Assembly (NCBI GenBank): GCA_036655715.1
Contig: JAVVPO010000001.1
Coordinates: 65,224 to 129,223 of the forward strand
Origin: JAVVPO01 sp036655715
Lineage (GTDB): Bacteria > Bacillota > Clostridia > Lachnospirales > Cellulosilyticaceae
Reading direction: 5' to 3'
Length of the DNA: 64,000 nucleotides
Position numbers and translations under genes: made by a program. Under the pieces are notes generated by a model. The model did not search any database. It was not told the origin of the DNA and saw only the letters and a program-made list of their open reading frames with translations. How positions within the stretch are numbered: the stretch's first letter is position 1; every line of letters begins with the position of its first letter. This document shows positions 16,409-25,546 of the stretch, in pieces.

Positions 16409-18290
16409 TCATAAGTATTCTAAAAACGTCTAGGACTCTTTGGAGTTCATCTTCGTTTTCACAAATATAGTTTGCGAACTCGGTCCAGTATTTATTCGCT
16501 AGTTCTTCTTGTCCTGCTGCTTTTGCTGATAGTGCATTGGCAAATAGTTTTGTGTACTCTAGATGGTATGCTATGTATTGCCATGATAATTTCTCTGTAT
16601 CGGACTTATGATTTTGGTTAGCTAATGCTATTTCTTCAAACTGTTCTACTATTTGGTGTGCTTTAAGGACTTTCTCTGAGAATGCTTTATCTTCTGCCCC
16701 TCTTGCAAGGTGCCAGTAATCCATATCAAATATCTCTGATAAACTCGTGAGGTATTCTTTACATTTATCTGAGTCTTGTCCGAAAGCGTGTGTGAAGTAA
16801 TCTTGGGCTATCTCTTCAAAGTCTAAAGATGTGTCCCATAGGGTTTTACCCATTACGTAGCTTGGAAGCGCTGTTGGGAAGAATGTTCTTTGTTGCTGAC
16901 AGCTTAGTAGTCCATTGAGTCCTAAGCTCTCAAGGTGTTTGATATCTCTACTAATAATTTTAGCTATTTCATAGTAGCCTGCATCTCCATAGTGGGCTCT
17001 ACCTAGGTGATAGTCGAAGTCGAAACTATCTCCTTTGAATAAATCTTGCCAGCCTTCTAGGAATTTCAGATAACTTGTTACACTTGTTGGTAATTTTACT
17101 TTGTTGATTTCATATTGTTTAATTTCTTCTGCTGTTTTCTCACTATCTTCGAATGACTTTGTAAAAGTTCTGGAAATAGGTGCAAACATCATAAGGAATC
17201 TCTCTGGATGATTGATTCTTTCTTTAATAGGTGTCCATAGTAATTCAAAGTACAGTAAAAATACAATTTTATTATCTAAGCCTTCTGCTGTTAATTTTTC
17301 ATCTAATTTATTTAAAATCTGTACATACCAATCTGTAGGTGTTAACTTACTACACATTTCACATTCACAGTGGTTGTTGTACTCATCTGCTACCCATACA
17401 TGAATCATATCTGTCTGTCTATTTTCTTTTGCGTATTTTACAATACTATCTGTAAATTTTTCTTGTACTTTTGTTGAAGAGTAGCAAAGATTTGTATTAA
17501 GTGGTATATTTCTAAAGAAATCTCTTTTCCCATCAATGAGTGCTAAACACTCCCTTTGCTCTTGTGTAATGCTTTGCTCTTCTGCATCCCATCCACGTCC
17601 CACTACCCCAATACTTTCACTGGTCCATCCATGACCTACTGCATGATAAATCATTCCTCTTTTTTTGAGTTCTCTTGTTATCTGTGCTGTAAAGTCTATA
17701 GCCATTTCATCATCAAAGAATTCTTTTGCCTTAAGAGAATTCTCAGTGTGTGCATACCATTGTTTAAAGAAAGTATGTGCATGCATGAATTGAATAAAGT
17801 AACTATTATAACCAAGCTTTGGCATCCATTCAATAATATCTACTACATTTTGATAAGTATTCGCTCCCTCTATTACAATCCCTCTATGTCTAAGGGAGGC
17901 CACCTCTTTAATAGAAACATTCATCTCTTCTTTTGTTCTATGTACTAGTATCTCACCATCTTTGCAAGGTCTAACCCACCTGCATCCTAGTTCTGTTAAA
18001 AATCTATATACCCCAATGAGAATACTTCTCTCATTAATTCCAACTATAACGCCATTCCCCCTAGTTATCTCTATAGCTATTCCATCATCTAATTGCTTAT
18101 CCTCTACCTCAAAGGTTATCTCCATATCATCAGCCACGCCGAGCCATATACCTTCTAACGCCTTATTATAGTTTTCTTTTTCTACTATCTTGAATATATC
18201 TTCACCTGTTACTAAAGTTAAATAACTTGCAAGCTCTCTAGCTGCATATTTAAGTGTCTCTTGATTTCCTAATCTATAAATTGTATACAT
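16371..18290 (-). CDS. DUF4838 family protein (alpha-glucuronidase/GH20-like fold), C-terminus replaced by deletion junction
   Basis: A 639-residue protein, probably cytoplasmic as no signal peptide is seen. The N-terminal about 120 residues form the alpha/beta domain common to hexosaminidases and alpha-glucuronidases (ARELASYLTLVTGED, RFLTELGCRWVRP). The central TIM-barrel region carries MPKLGYNSYFIQF and WVADEYNNHCECEMC, typical of DUF4838. The likely substrate is a glycan-derived oligosaccharide. The last about 13 residues after LDVF come from the junction with the truncated permease and are not family sequence. GGGAG precedes ATG 18290. Whether the enzyme still works is uncertain. Confidence 0.8.
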   Translation of the reverse strand: MYTIYRLGNQETLKYAARELASYLTLVTGEDIFKIVEKENYNKALEGIWLGVADDMEITFEVEDKQLDDGIAIEITRGNGVIVGINERSILIGVYRFLTELGCRWVRPCKDGEILVHRTKEEMNVSIKEVASLRHRGIVIEGANTYQNVVDIIEWMPKLGYNSYFIQFMHAHTFFKQWYAHTENSLKAKEFFDDEMAIDFTAQITRELKKRGMIYHAVGHGWTSESIGVVGRGWDAEEQSITQEQRECLALIDGKRDFFRNIPLNTNLCYSSTKVQEKFTDSIVKYAKENRQTDMIHVWVADEYNNHCECEMCSKLTPTDWYVQILNKLDEKLTAEGLDNKIVFLLYFELLWTPIKERINHPERFLMMFAPISRTFTKSFEDSEKTAEEIKQYEINKVKLPTSVTSYLKFLEGWQDLFKGDSFDFDYHLGRAHYGDAGYYEIAKIISRDIKHLESLGLNGLLSCQQQRTFFPTALPSYVMGKTLWDTSLDFEEIAQDYFTHAFGQDSDKCKEYLTSLSEIFDMDYWHLARGAEDKAFSEKVLKAHQIVEQFEEIALANQNHKSDTEKLSWQYIAYHLEYTKLFANALSAKAAGQEELANKYWTEFANYICENEDELQRVLDVFRILMIGRIFGKFTRCY

Positions 18291-18386
18291 ATCGCTACTC
18301 CCTCTCTACTCTTTTTATCTATTACCCTATCATACACTCTATGAGATTTAAGTGCATTATGCCCTACTCTATATCTTAATTTATTG

Positions 18387-19595
18387 TTACTTTATGTTAA
18401 TATCTAGTACTTTATCTACAATCATCGTATTAAGTGATTTAACAGTTATTTTAGCCCTTCCTGCTTGTAAGTTCGCCTTAGTTTTAATCCAGAAAGCAAT
18501 ACTTCCACCAATCACTAATTCTACATAGTCCCAGTTCGTCATAACTACTACTGGTGCCACGGCCCCTCTATCTTTTTCTCCTCTTGAGAAATAAGTTACA
18601 GGTTCTAGTACAACTTCTTTAGTTGGTGACAACTGACTTTTGTACACATAAGATGCAAACTTTGGTATGCGGTACATATCCATTACACCATGATAACAAA
18701 TTTTATCCCATGAACCAAAATCACTATGGGTATTGTAGTCAAAAGCACACCAGCCAATAGCCCCCATAATATCTTCTCTTAACATCATTTGGCTNNNNNN
18801 NNNNNNNNNNNNNNNNNNNNNNNNNNNNNNNNNNNNNNNNNNNNNNNNNNNNNNNNNNNNNNNNNNNNNNNNNNNNNNNNNNNNNNNNNNNNNNCAGCCA
18901 ATAGCCCCCATAATATCTTCTCTTAACATCATTTGGCTTTGCACACGTGCATGACGCAGGCAATGCTCTATTAATCTTTGCTCATTATCAAATTTCTTTG
19001 TTGGATAAATATGACTACCACCAATGAATAAAGTCATTTAATCCTAATTCGTCTTTTAAAATATCTGCATCTTTACGCTGCACTCTTTTCCCTATAGCAT
19101 AACCTGCATAAGGGTAAGACTGATGTCTATTAAGACCTACTAACTTAACTTTTTTATTATTGAGATAGAATCCACTTACAGCTACTTCTACCTTTCTAAA
19201 TCCAGTTCTGATTGTATGTGTATCTAAGCTTCTATGCTTTGCTCTACTTCTATATCATATTTATAAAGTACTTTTTCTATGTATGTATGATTTACAGTAT
19301 GTACAAAAACATCTCTATAAATGCCTCCGTAAGTGATATAATCTATAACATTTCCAAACGGTGGAATGTCACTTCTTTCACTTGTGTCTACTTTTAAAAC
19401 AATACAAATTTTTTTGCCTAGTTCTACAGCATCTGTAATATCTAATAAGGCCCCTGTATATCCACCTTTATGAGAACCCACAAAACATTGGTTGACATAT
19501 AACTCAAAGTAGGTCATTACGCCTTGGAATTCTAGTAAAATTCTTTGGCCTTCTAGTTCCTTCTCAAACTCTACGTATGTATGCTATTTTTCACT
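18387..19595 (-). pseudogene. GH2 beta-galactosidase remnant with at least two internal deletions
   Basis: Fragments in order: a sugar-binding domain from about 19590 (EFQGVMTYFELYVNQ, GGIYRDVFVH); then, in a new frame, the start of the catalytic barrel (TGFRKVEV, VKLVGLNRHQSYPYAGYA, DADILKDELGLN); then, in another frame, the barrel end (QRLIEHCLRHARVQS, GAIGWCAFDYNTHSDFG, YHGVMDMYRIPKFA) and a C-terminal domain. The Ig-like domain and the middle of the barrel, with both catalytic glutamates, are missing. A stop codon breaks the frame just upstream of the first fragment. The gene is dead. It carries an unmerged contig overlap (18751-18938), which does not explain the deletions. Confidence 0.88.
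18751..18938. other. assembly gap (100 N, 18795-18894) flanked by an identical 44-bp overlap
   Basis: Bases 18751-18794 and 18895-18938 are identical. Removing the Ns and one copy (144 bases, a multiple of three) yields an uninterrupted GH2 reading across LRHARVQSQMM ... GAIGWCAF. The gap is therefore spurious. Confidence 0.92.
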
Positions 19596-19613
19596 TACAT
19601 CATCGATTACACA

Positions 19614-19653
19614 ATAAAATAGCAAGAACCTTTTAGAGGTTCTTGCTATTTTT
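19614..19653. terminator. hairpin upstream of the GH2 remnant
   Basis: AAAATAGCAAGAACC and AGGTTCTTGCTATTTT form a 15-bp perfect stem around TTTTAG, with A/T flanks on both strands. No intact gene ends immediately before it on either strand, so it is probably left over from a lost gene. Confidence 0.65.
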
Positions 19654-20058
19654 TGCCTTGATAAAATTGAGCTTCATGACCTATCTTTCATCTGACTTAA
19701 TAATCTTTCATTATTATACATTCTGTTTGCATGCTCATGTATTGTTTGCTGACTTTGGGTAGCCCCCATTTAATGAGTTATCAAACAGTTTTGCACATAA
19801 CTACTTTAGCAATTATTAGTTGACTCTTTATAAGTTTTGTATGAAACCTATATTTAAGTAGGCAAGTTGTATTAGGTTGTGATGATGCTTTTGAATCAGT
19901 TTGCTATTGCATTCCATACTCCAAGGGTATCATCTCCTAGCTACTGTTATACAGTTAATGCTATATACTTTTGATATACATCATTCTCTGTATGATAATA
20001 TTATGTGCAACTTTTGCTGAGCTATTCTAGGAATTATTTTACATTTTAAAAATAGCTT
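19654..20058. other. about 400 bases without a recognisable gene
   Basis: No open frame of credible length is visible on either strand and there is no RNA-gene signature. The base composition matches the neighbourhood. It probably holds decayed coding sequence between the GH2 remnant and the nitroreductase gene, but I could not assign it. Confidence 0.5.
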
Positions 20059-20814
20059 CTATTTATAGATATACTCGCTATTTACTCTCTGCCAAGTACC
20101 TTGATGCCCTTCACTTTGAGCAGCTAGTTCAAAATGCAGCATAGATATGCCTAAATCTATTTGCTCATAACCTTGATTCGTTTTTGTTGTAAATACTTTT
20201 ATTTCATTTTCTTTAAATGCATAAGCAACAGGTTTTTTGTTAAGGGCAGAAGGCGCTTTAAGCGCTGATTCAATCCCTTTAGTTACCCAAGTAGGAATTT
20301 GCTCATCTTTGGTTACTAACATCTGGTTAAAAAGTTTACTATTTTGGGCCAACCTTGAGATAACTTTTTCTTTAAATGTCTTATTCTCACTCACATAACC
20401 TACAGCAATAATCCCTATTAACTCTTCATCTGAATTAAGCTGAATACTTTTTTTACACTTTTCCTTATCATAGGTTCCGCCAATCCAGCACGTTCCAAGA
20501 CCTAAGTGCGTACATTCTAGAACAATCATCTCCCCATAGTAGCCTAATCTATTTTTCAGATCCTCTTGGCTTACTCTTCCTACTAAAGCAATAAAGGATC
20601 TTGCATCTTTAATCACACCATAAGATGCTTTAAATCCGTCAAATACTTCATAGCCTTCTTCAATAAATTGAATATGCAGCCCACTTTCTTCATTAACAGC
20701 ATTGATTAGCTGTGTCATTTTCCCCACTTCTATCTGCCCTAATACCTCATTTTTATAAGTTCTTCTAGATGTTCTACTTTCTACGCCCTGATACCATTCT
20801 TTTTTTAATTGCAT
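20059..20814 (-). CDS. nitroreductase-family protein
   Basis: A 251-residue flavoprotein-type sequence. The N-terminal RTSRRTY stretch (phosphate-binding arginines), the central GYYGEMIVLECTHLGLGTCWIGG helix and the C-terminal APSALNKKPVAYAF are those of the two-domain nitroreductase group found in Clostridia. FMN-dependent NAD(P)H oxidoreduction is likely; the natural substrate is unknown. ATG 20814 follows a GGGA-containing site. It stands alone. Confidence 0.85.
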   Translation of the reverse strand: MQLKKEWYQGVESRTSRRTYKNEVLGQIEVGKMTQLINAVNEESGLHIQFIEEGYEVFDGFKASYGVIKDARSFIALVGRVSQEDLKNRLGYYGEMIVLECTHLGLGTCWIGGTYDKEKCKKSIQLNSDEELIGIIAVGYVSENKTFKEKVISRLAQNSKLFNQMLVTKDEQIPTWVTKGIESALKAPSALNKKPVAYAFKENEIKVFTTKTNQGYEQIDLGISMLHFELAAQSEGHQGTWQRVNSEYIYK

Positions 20815-20950
20815 ACCAATATCCCTTTCTTCGCCTTTAGATTTTCATTTTTTTAGCATCCTCTTATAGGACTTATTTCTTTCTATATTGTACTACATAA
20901 CGGTAACTATTATCTTTATTTATACTCGTATTTTAAAAAATCGCGCAAAG

Positions 20951-20983
20951 AAGGCTCCGAACTTCACTACTAGTCGGAGCCTT
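20951..20983. terminator. terminator after the GHL10 hydrolase gene
   Basis: AAGGCTCCGA (20951-20960) pairs with TCGGAGCCTT (20974-20983). T-rich sequence follows on the + strand and a weaker one on the minus strand. It lies 4 bases past the stop of the GHL10 gene. Confidence 0.65.
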
Positions 20984-20987
20984 TTAT

Positions 20988-22205
20988 TTATAAAGTAATA
21001 TAAGTTTTACTTACCCATCCAGCCTTGCCATCCAGAAGTTTCACCTTGTACCAATCACCTTTTGTTTCTAATAAAGTAACTTTTGTTCCTTTATTCACTT
21101 TGGTTACAACACTATTATTTATTCCTGCACCACTTCTTACATTTAACCCATCTATTGTAACAGTCCCTACTTTAGACGTCGGTTGTGTAATAGTAGATGT
21201 CTTGTCTACCTTAATATACTCTGCACTTACCCACCCTATTTGGTTATCTGGTAATTTAACTTTGTACCACCCAGATAAAGTATCTAAAATAGCTACCCTA
21301 GTCCCTTTACCTATTTTNNNNNNNNNNNNNNNNNNNNNNNNNNNNNNNNNNNNNNNNNNNNNNNNNNNNNNNNNNNNNNNNNNNNNNNNNNNNNNNNNNN
21401 NNNNNNNNNNNNNNNNNCCAGTGCTTGAACCTGTTATATCTGATAAGTCATTTTTCCATATTCCCATTGGGCTAATGCCAAACATCACTGTTTGATCAAC
21501 CTTTTTAATAACTTCACTTACTTGTCTAATCATCTCATTAATATGTTCTCTTCTACTATTGGCTACATCGCCATCTTTTCCTTCTCCAGTTGGAAGAGGA
21601 TAGTTAGAAGGATAGAAGTAATCATCAAAGTGGATAGCATCTACATCATAGTTTGTCACAATCTCTTCTACCGTATCAACAATATGTGCTTTAACTTCTG
21701 GAAGTTCTGGATTATAATACAACGCATCCTTATAACTTATTGTCCATGATGGATTAAGTCTTGCTGGATGATCACTACTTAGTACATTTACATCTGTTCC
21801 AGCTGTAGTTACTCTATAAGGATTAAGCCACGCATGGAACGCCATCCCTCTTTTATGTGCTTCTTCTATCATAAAAGCCATAGGATCGTATCCTGGATAC
21901 TTGCCTTGTGTTCCTGTCAGTACATCTGACCACGGGTTGATACTAGATTGATACAAAGCATCCCCCTTAGGTCTTACCTGTACTACCACTGTATTAATAC
22001 CTATTGCCTGTAGCTCATCTAGTTTTTGAATGAATTCGCTTTTTTGAGCTGCTTCATTATTTTTCACACTTGGGTAGTCTAGATTATGAACTGTAGAAAT
22101 CCATACAGCTCTTACATCTTCATTTGTTGTCTTTGCAAAAACTTGTGTACTCATAGAGCCTATCATCAGGCACATCATCATAAGTATTGAAAGTATCTTT
22201 TTCAC
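20988..22205 (-). CDS. secreted GHL10 (DUF187/FenI-like) glycoside hydrolase with C-terminal SH3b repeats; interrupted by a true gap
   Basis: A signal peptide (residues 1-24, ending QVFA) precedes a GHL10 TIM-barrel start: VRAVWISTVHNLDYPS, VVVQVRPKGDALY, FHAWLNPYRVTT, DAIHFDDYFYP and GISPMGIWKNDL. After the N run, part of one bacterial SH3 domain and a full second one follow (GLNVRSGAGINNSVVTKV ... GWVSKTYITL). The flanks of the gap do not overlap, and the barrel needs well over 100 further residues, so sequence is missing and the X-spanning reading is accidental. It is probably a cell-wall-bound exopolysaccharide or peptidoglycan hydrolase. Confidence 0.85.
   Translation of the reverse strand: MKKILSILMMMCLMIGSMSTQVFAKTTNEDVRAVWISTVHNLDYPSVKNNEAAQKSEFIQKLDELQAIGINTVVVQVRPKGDALYQSSINPWSDVLTGTQGKYPGYDPMAFMIEEAHKRGMAFHAWLNPYRVTTAGTDVNVLSSDHPARLNPSWTISYKDALYYNPELPEVKAHIVDTVEEIVTNYDVDAIHFDDYFYPSNYPLPTGEGKDGDVANSRREHINEMIRQVSEVIKKVDQTVMFGISPMGIWKNDLSDITGSSTXXXXXXXXXXXXXXXXXXXXXXXXXXXXXXXXXXKIGKGTRVAILDTLSGWYKVKLPDNQIGWVSAEYIKVDKTSTITQPTSKVGTVTIDGLNVRSGAGINNSVVTKVNKGTKVTLLETKGDWYKVKLLDGKAGWVSKTYITL
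21318..21417. other. assembly gap (100 N) of unknown true size
   Basis: The flanking bases are unrelated, unlike the gaps at 1581 and 18795. From the GHL10 barrel, a few hundred bases are likely missing here. Tandem SH3b-coding repeats may have caused the break. Confidence 0.8.
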
Positions 22206-22359
22206 CTTTATTCGCCCTCCTTATGTCACTAATATGTATTTTTTGAAAACTCCTATCTTTTGTTTGATTATACAGTGTTAGAAAGCTTCTTGTAAATACA
22301 TGTAACACTTTTGTAATAGTTATCCTTAATTACTAGGATGATTTTTTATTTCTTGCCGA

Positions 22360-23267
22360 TTACATTTTCTCTGGTACTTCTATCCCTAATAAGTCTAAGC
22401 AAGTCACCAAAATTTCTCTAGTTAACGTAATTAGTTTAATCCATGAGGCTTGTCTTAGAGCATCTTCTTCTGCAATAATTTTATTCTCATGATAAAAACG
22501 ATTAAAGGCGTTTGATAATTCATAAATATACTGACATATTTTATGCGGCGCATACTCCATAAAACTACTGCTCATTACTTCATGTATTCCAGTAAGTTTT
22601 AGCATAAGTTGGTGTTCACTTTCACTACTAGGTCCTTGTATCTTAGCCGGATCTACTAACACCTGTTCATGAGATTCGAAAAATTTATGGAGAATAGATT
22701 TAATTCTTACAACTGTATAAAGTAGACATGGGCCTGTATTTCCTTCAAATGCAGTAAATCTATCTAGGTCAAAAACATAGTCCTTTGAAACCTGATTGGA
22801 TAAATCGCCATATTTAAGTGCTGATAGCCCTACTTTCTTCGCCACTTCCCATGCATCATCTGATGTCATCGTTTTATTATCCATTATTCTTTCATAAACT
22901 TTCTCATTCACGTTACTTATAAGATTTTCAAGTCTCATCACTCCGCCATCACGTGTTTTAAAAGGCTTACCATCTTTTCCATTCTCTCTACTATAGTCGC
23001 TAAATCTGTTGTACTATACAAAGTTGCTCCATTAGATTTAACTAAAATACATGGTGGAATTTCTTTTGTATCACTGTCTTCTTTTACATCCACAATAAGT
23101 GCTCCCTCACTTTTATAAACTTTAGCCGCTCCTAACGCCCCATTGCATTGAAACTCAGATAGGTCAGGTCTATTAGACAAAGTCACCATCCCATATTTTT
23201 CATCATACTCACATTTAACAAATGCCTCTTTGACTATTTCAGTCACTAAATCTATTAACTTTTTCAT
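22360..23267 (-). pseudogene. argS: arginyl-tRNA synthetase (argS) with catalytic core deleted
   Basis: The first part (from 23267, strong GGAGG) has the ArgRS N-terminal domain for about 52 residues (VTLSNRPDLSEFQCNGALGAAK). It then jumps to LIVDVKEDS ... PPCILVKSNGATLYSTTDLA, missing the HVGH-containing segment, and ends after KHVMAE. A second frame from 22941 holds the last about 190 residues: the helical region and the DALR anticodon-binding domain. A full ArgRS has about 560-590 residues. It cannot charge tRNA, so a second argS must exist elsewhere. Promoter and T-box upstream are intact. Confidence 0.85.
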
Positions 23268-23299
23268 CTCTTCATCCTCCTTTTCCTATTTTAGTGCAT

Positions 23300-23540
23300 A
23301 AAAAAAACGCCTCTTATTCTATAAGAGACGGACTCATTCCGTGGTACCACTCAAATTGATTACTTACGCAATCCACTCATTACTTTAACGCAGCTAACGT
23401 CACACCCTACTTATTCATTCAGGTAGCTTCTCCGAGGCCCTCTTCTCCTTGTGATATCTTGTAGGACTTACACCATACTCCTACTCGCTGTTAGAAATCT
23501 CAAAAGGATACTGTTCTCTTCATAGAATTTAATACTATTT
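23300..23540 (-). promoter_or_regulatory. T-box leader upstream of the argS remnant
   Basis: On the minus strand the T-box antiterminator sequence GAGTGGTACCACGGA lies at about 23338-23353. It is followed by a terminator hairpin (CGTCTCTTAT / ATAAGAGGCG, 23308-23330) and a T run to 23300. Upstream, the Stem I signatures AGTA and the distal-loop GGTG are present, with helix GTAGGA/TCCTAC around the distal loop and TCCTT/AAGGA below. In this hand fold the specifier position holds ATC followed by A (an Ile codon), not an Arg codon. The fold is by eye, so the specifier is uncertain. Confidence 0.9.
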
Positions 23541-23546
23541 CTAATG

Positions 23547-23574
23547 ATTATATCTATATTTTTTAAACTGTCAA
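23547..23574 (-). promoter_or_regulatory. consensus promoter of the T-box/argS unit
   Basis: On the minus strand TTGACA (23569-23574) and TATAAT (23547-23552) are perfect consensus hexamers with a 16-base spacer. Transcription should start near 23540, just ahead of Stem I. Confidence 0.85.
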
Positions 23575-23599
23575 TTCCAAATTATCATTACCATCAGAA

Positions 23600-24796
23600 T
23601 CAACCTAATTTTTTAATAAATACAACCTTTAAATAATTTCCCTCTTTAAACTCTGGTAACGTTCTAAAATCCTCTGGCAAAGAAAACTCCTCTAATAACT
23701 GATATTTATTTTCCATTTCATTAAAAGCTATCTCAATAAACTTTTTAAATTTAGTCATATTAAATGAACTACAGTTTGTAGAGGCTACAATAATACCTTC
23801 TTTGTCTGTAATTTCTATTGCTTCTTTTAAAAGATTTTTATAGTCTTTCTCGGCACTAAAAGTGAATTTTTTAGACCTTGCAAAACTAGGAGGATCAAGA
23901 ATCACCATATCAAATTTAAGTTCTTTCCTAACTGCATACTTAAAGTATTTAAAAACATCTTCAACAATGATACTTTGCTCTTTATAATCAATATTATTCA
24001 CACTAAATTGCTCAGCTGTTTTGCTTTGACTTCTATTGGCAAGGTCTACACTTGTCGTTTTAGTAGCACCGCCTACTGCTGCAAAAATGGAAAAGGCTCC
24101 TGTATAAGAAAAGGTATTTAATACGTTTCTACCTTTTGCATACTTATCCCTAATAAGCTTTCTCACTTCTCTTTGATCAAGGAATACACCTACCATCGCT
24201 CCATCATTTAGGTAAACAGCAAAATTGATGTTGTTTTCTTTTACAATCAGAGGAAAATTTGGTTCTTCTCCCCATATAAAGTCATTGTCTTCTATATACT
24301 TGCCTTCTGTATCAAATCTCTTTTTCTCATAAATCCCTTTAATACCCTCTATATGCTGCAATGTACTCATAACTTCATCTTTAAAAGTATATATTCCCGT
24401 ACTATACCAGCTTACCACATAGTAGCCATCATAATAATCAATAATGAGCCCACCAATACCATCGCCTTCTCCATTGAATACTCTAAAAGCTGTAGTTGCT
24501 TCACTCTCATAGAGATTTTTTCTTCTGGCCAAAGCAGCTGTTATTCTTCTTTCAAAAAAGGCTTTGTCTATGGTTTCACTTTCTTTGTTACTTAATATCC
24601 AACCATAACCTTTATTTTGTCTACCATAATATCCTTTACCAATAAAACTATTTTTCTCATCAACAAGATAAACAATATCCCCTTCGGTATTTAAATCCTT
24701 TATATTTATGATTGCTTCTTTAGCAATAAGTGGATACCCACTTTTAAATTCTTTAGCAAATGTTGGTCTAATCTTTAGTTTTACTTCTAATCTCAT
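23600..24796 (-). CDS. RlmI-like class I 23S rRNA cytosine-C5 methyltransferase
   Basis: A 398-residue protein with an N-terminal PUA-like RNA-binding domain (LRPxxAKxxKSGYPLI-type start, residues 1-75), a central EEHD-like domain and a C-terminal Rossmann methyltransferase. The last carries FLDQREVR, VLNTFSYTGAFSIFAA, SVDLANRS and DPPSFARSKK, with STNCSSF holding the catalytic-loop cysteine. RlmI methylates C1962 of 23S rRNA in E. coli. Lachnospiraceae carry several paralogues, so the exact target is not certain. It is a single gene. Confidence 0.87.
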   Translation of the reverse strand: MRLEVKLKIRPTFAKEFKSGYPLIAKEAIINIKDLNTEGDIVYLVDEKNSFIGKGYYGRQNKGYGWILSNKESETIDKAFFERRITAALARRKNLYESEATTAFRVFNGEGDGIGGLIIDYYDGYYVVSWYSTGIYTFKDEVMSTLQHIEGIKGIYEKKRFDTEGKYIEDNDFIWGEEPNFPLIVKENNINFAVYLNDGAMVGVFLDQREVRKLIRDKYAKGRNVLNTFSYTGAFSIFAAVGGATKTTSVDLANRSQSKTAEQFSVNNIDYKEQSIIVEDVFKYFKYAVRKELKFDMVILDPPSFARSKKFTFSAEKDYKNLLKEAIEITDKEGIIVASTNCSSFNMTKFKKFIEIAFNEMENKYQLLEEFSLPEDFRTLPEFKEGNYLKVVFIKKLG

Positions 24797-24989
24797 TTCG
24801 GTCCTCTTCTTAATTATATTCTATACCTAGTATAGCCTTACTTGCGGCTTATTTTTCACAGGCAACTCTTTTACACTTTTTCTTATTACATTATAAACTA
24901 AACCTTACCTGGCTACAATTCCTTAATCTGTATTTATTCCATTCTATTAAATCATCTTCTTATAACTTATATTGTTCTAAATCTTTTTT

Positions 24990-25301
24990 TTAATACTCCG
25001 TAATAAATTTAAATTCTTTAATGTTTTCCATCAGCTGATTAATTTCTTCAATATATCTTCCAACACTTACACTAACTTCCTCTGAAGATACTGAATTTTC
25101 CTATGCGATAGCCGCTAAGCCTTGTACTGAATCAAACGCTTTACTTATTTCTTTTGACTGTCTACTTAAGTGATTAATTGTATCAATCATGGAGTAAGAT
25201 ACACTCTGGATACTTTGATTAGCTTCAAAACTAATATTTTTAACAGCTTCATAACTCTTATCAATTTTTTCTACTGCACGCTCGAGTTCTAGTTTGTTCA
25301 T
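24990..25301 (-). pseudogene. methyl-accepting chemotaxis protein C-terminal remnant with a nonsense codon
   Basis: About 104 codons of the signalling-domain C-terminus, reading LERAVEKIDKSYEAVKNISFEANQS-like coiled coil, then GLAAIA, TAG, ENSVSSEEVSVSVGRYIEEI and a final TAA at 24990-24992. In intact MCPs the stop position is Gln (AQENS), so a CAG or CAA became TAG. Sensor, membrane and hairpin-tip regions are absent. Confidence 0.8.
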
Positions 25302-25546
25302 TTGCTCACTCTCACAATCTGTCTCATACTATTTACTGTACTTATCTAAACTTTAAGTACTTTCTTATCTTTTGTCAACACTTGTCTCTAAGTCTAAATT
25401 TAATCTTCTATTAAGAATAATTTTGCCTTTACTCAGTTCTTTCCTATAAAATGCATTCTGTCTGATAAAAATTCGCATTCCCACAAATAATATGCTATGA
25501 TTAATCAGTTGTAAAATTATTTGTATAGAGTGAAAGGTAATTAATA

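Noticed and set aside
25101..25103. In-frame TAG in the MCP remnant as a recoded (pyrrolysine or read-through) codon
   Set aside because: The gene also lacks its N-terminal three quarters, no pyl genes are seen, and the position is an ordinary glutamine in intact homologues.
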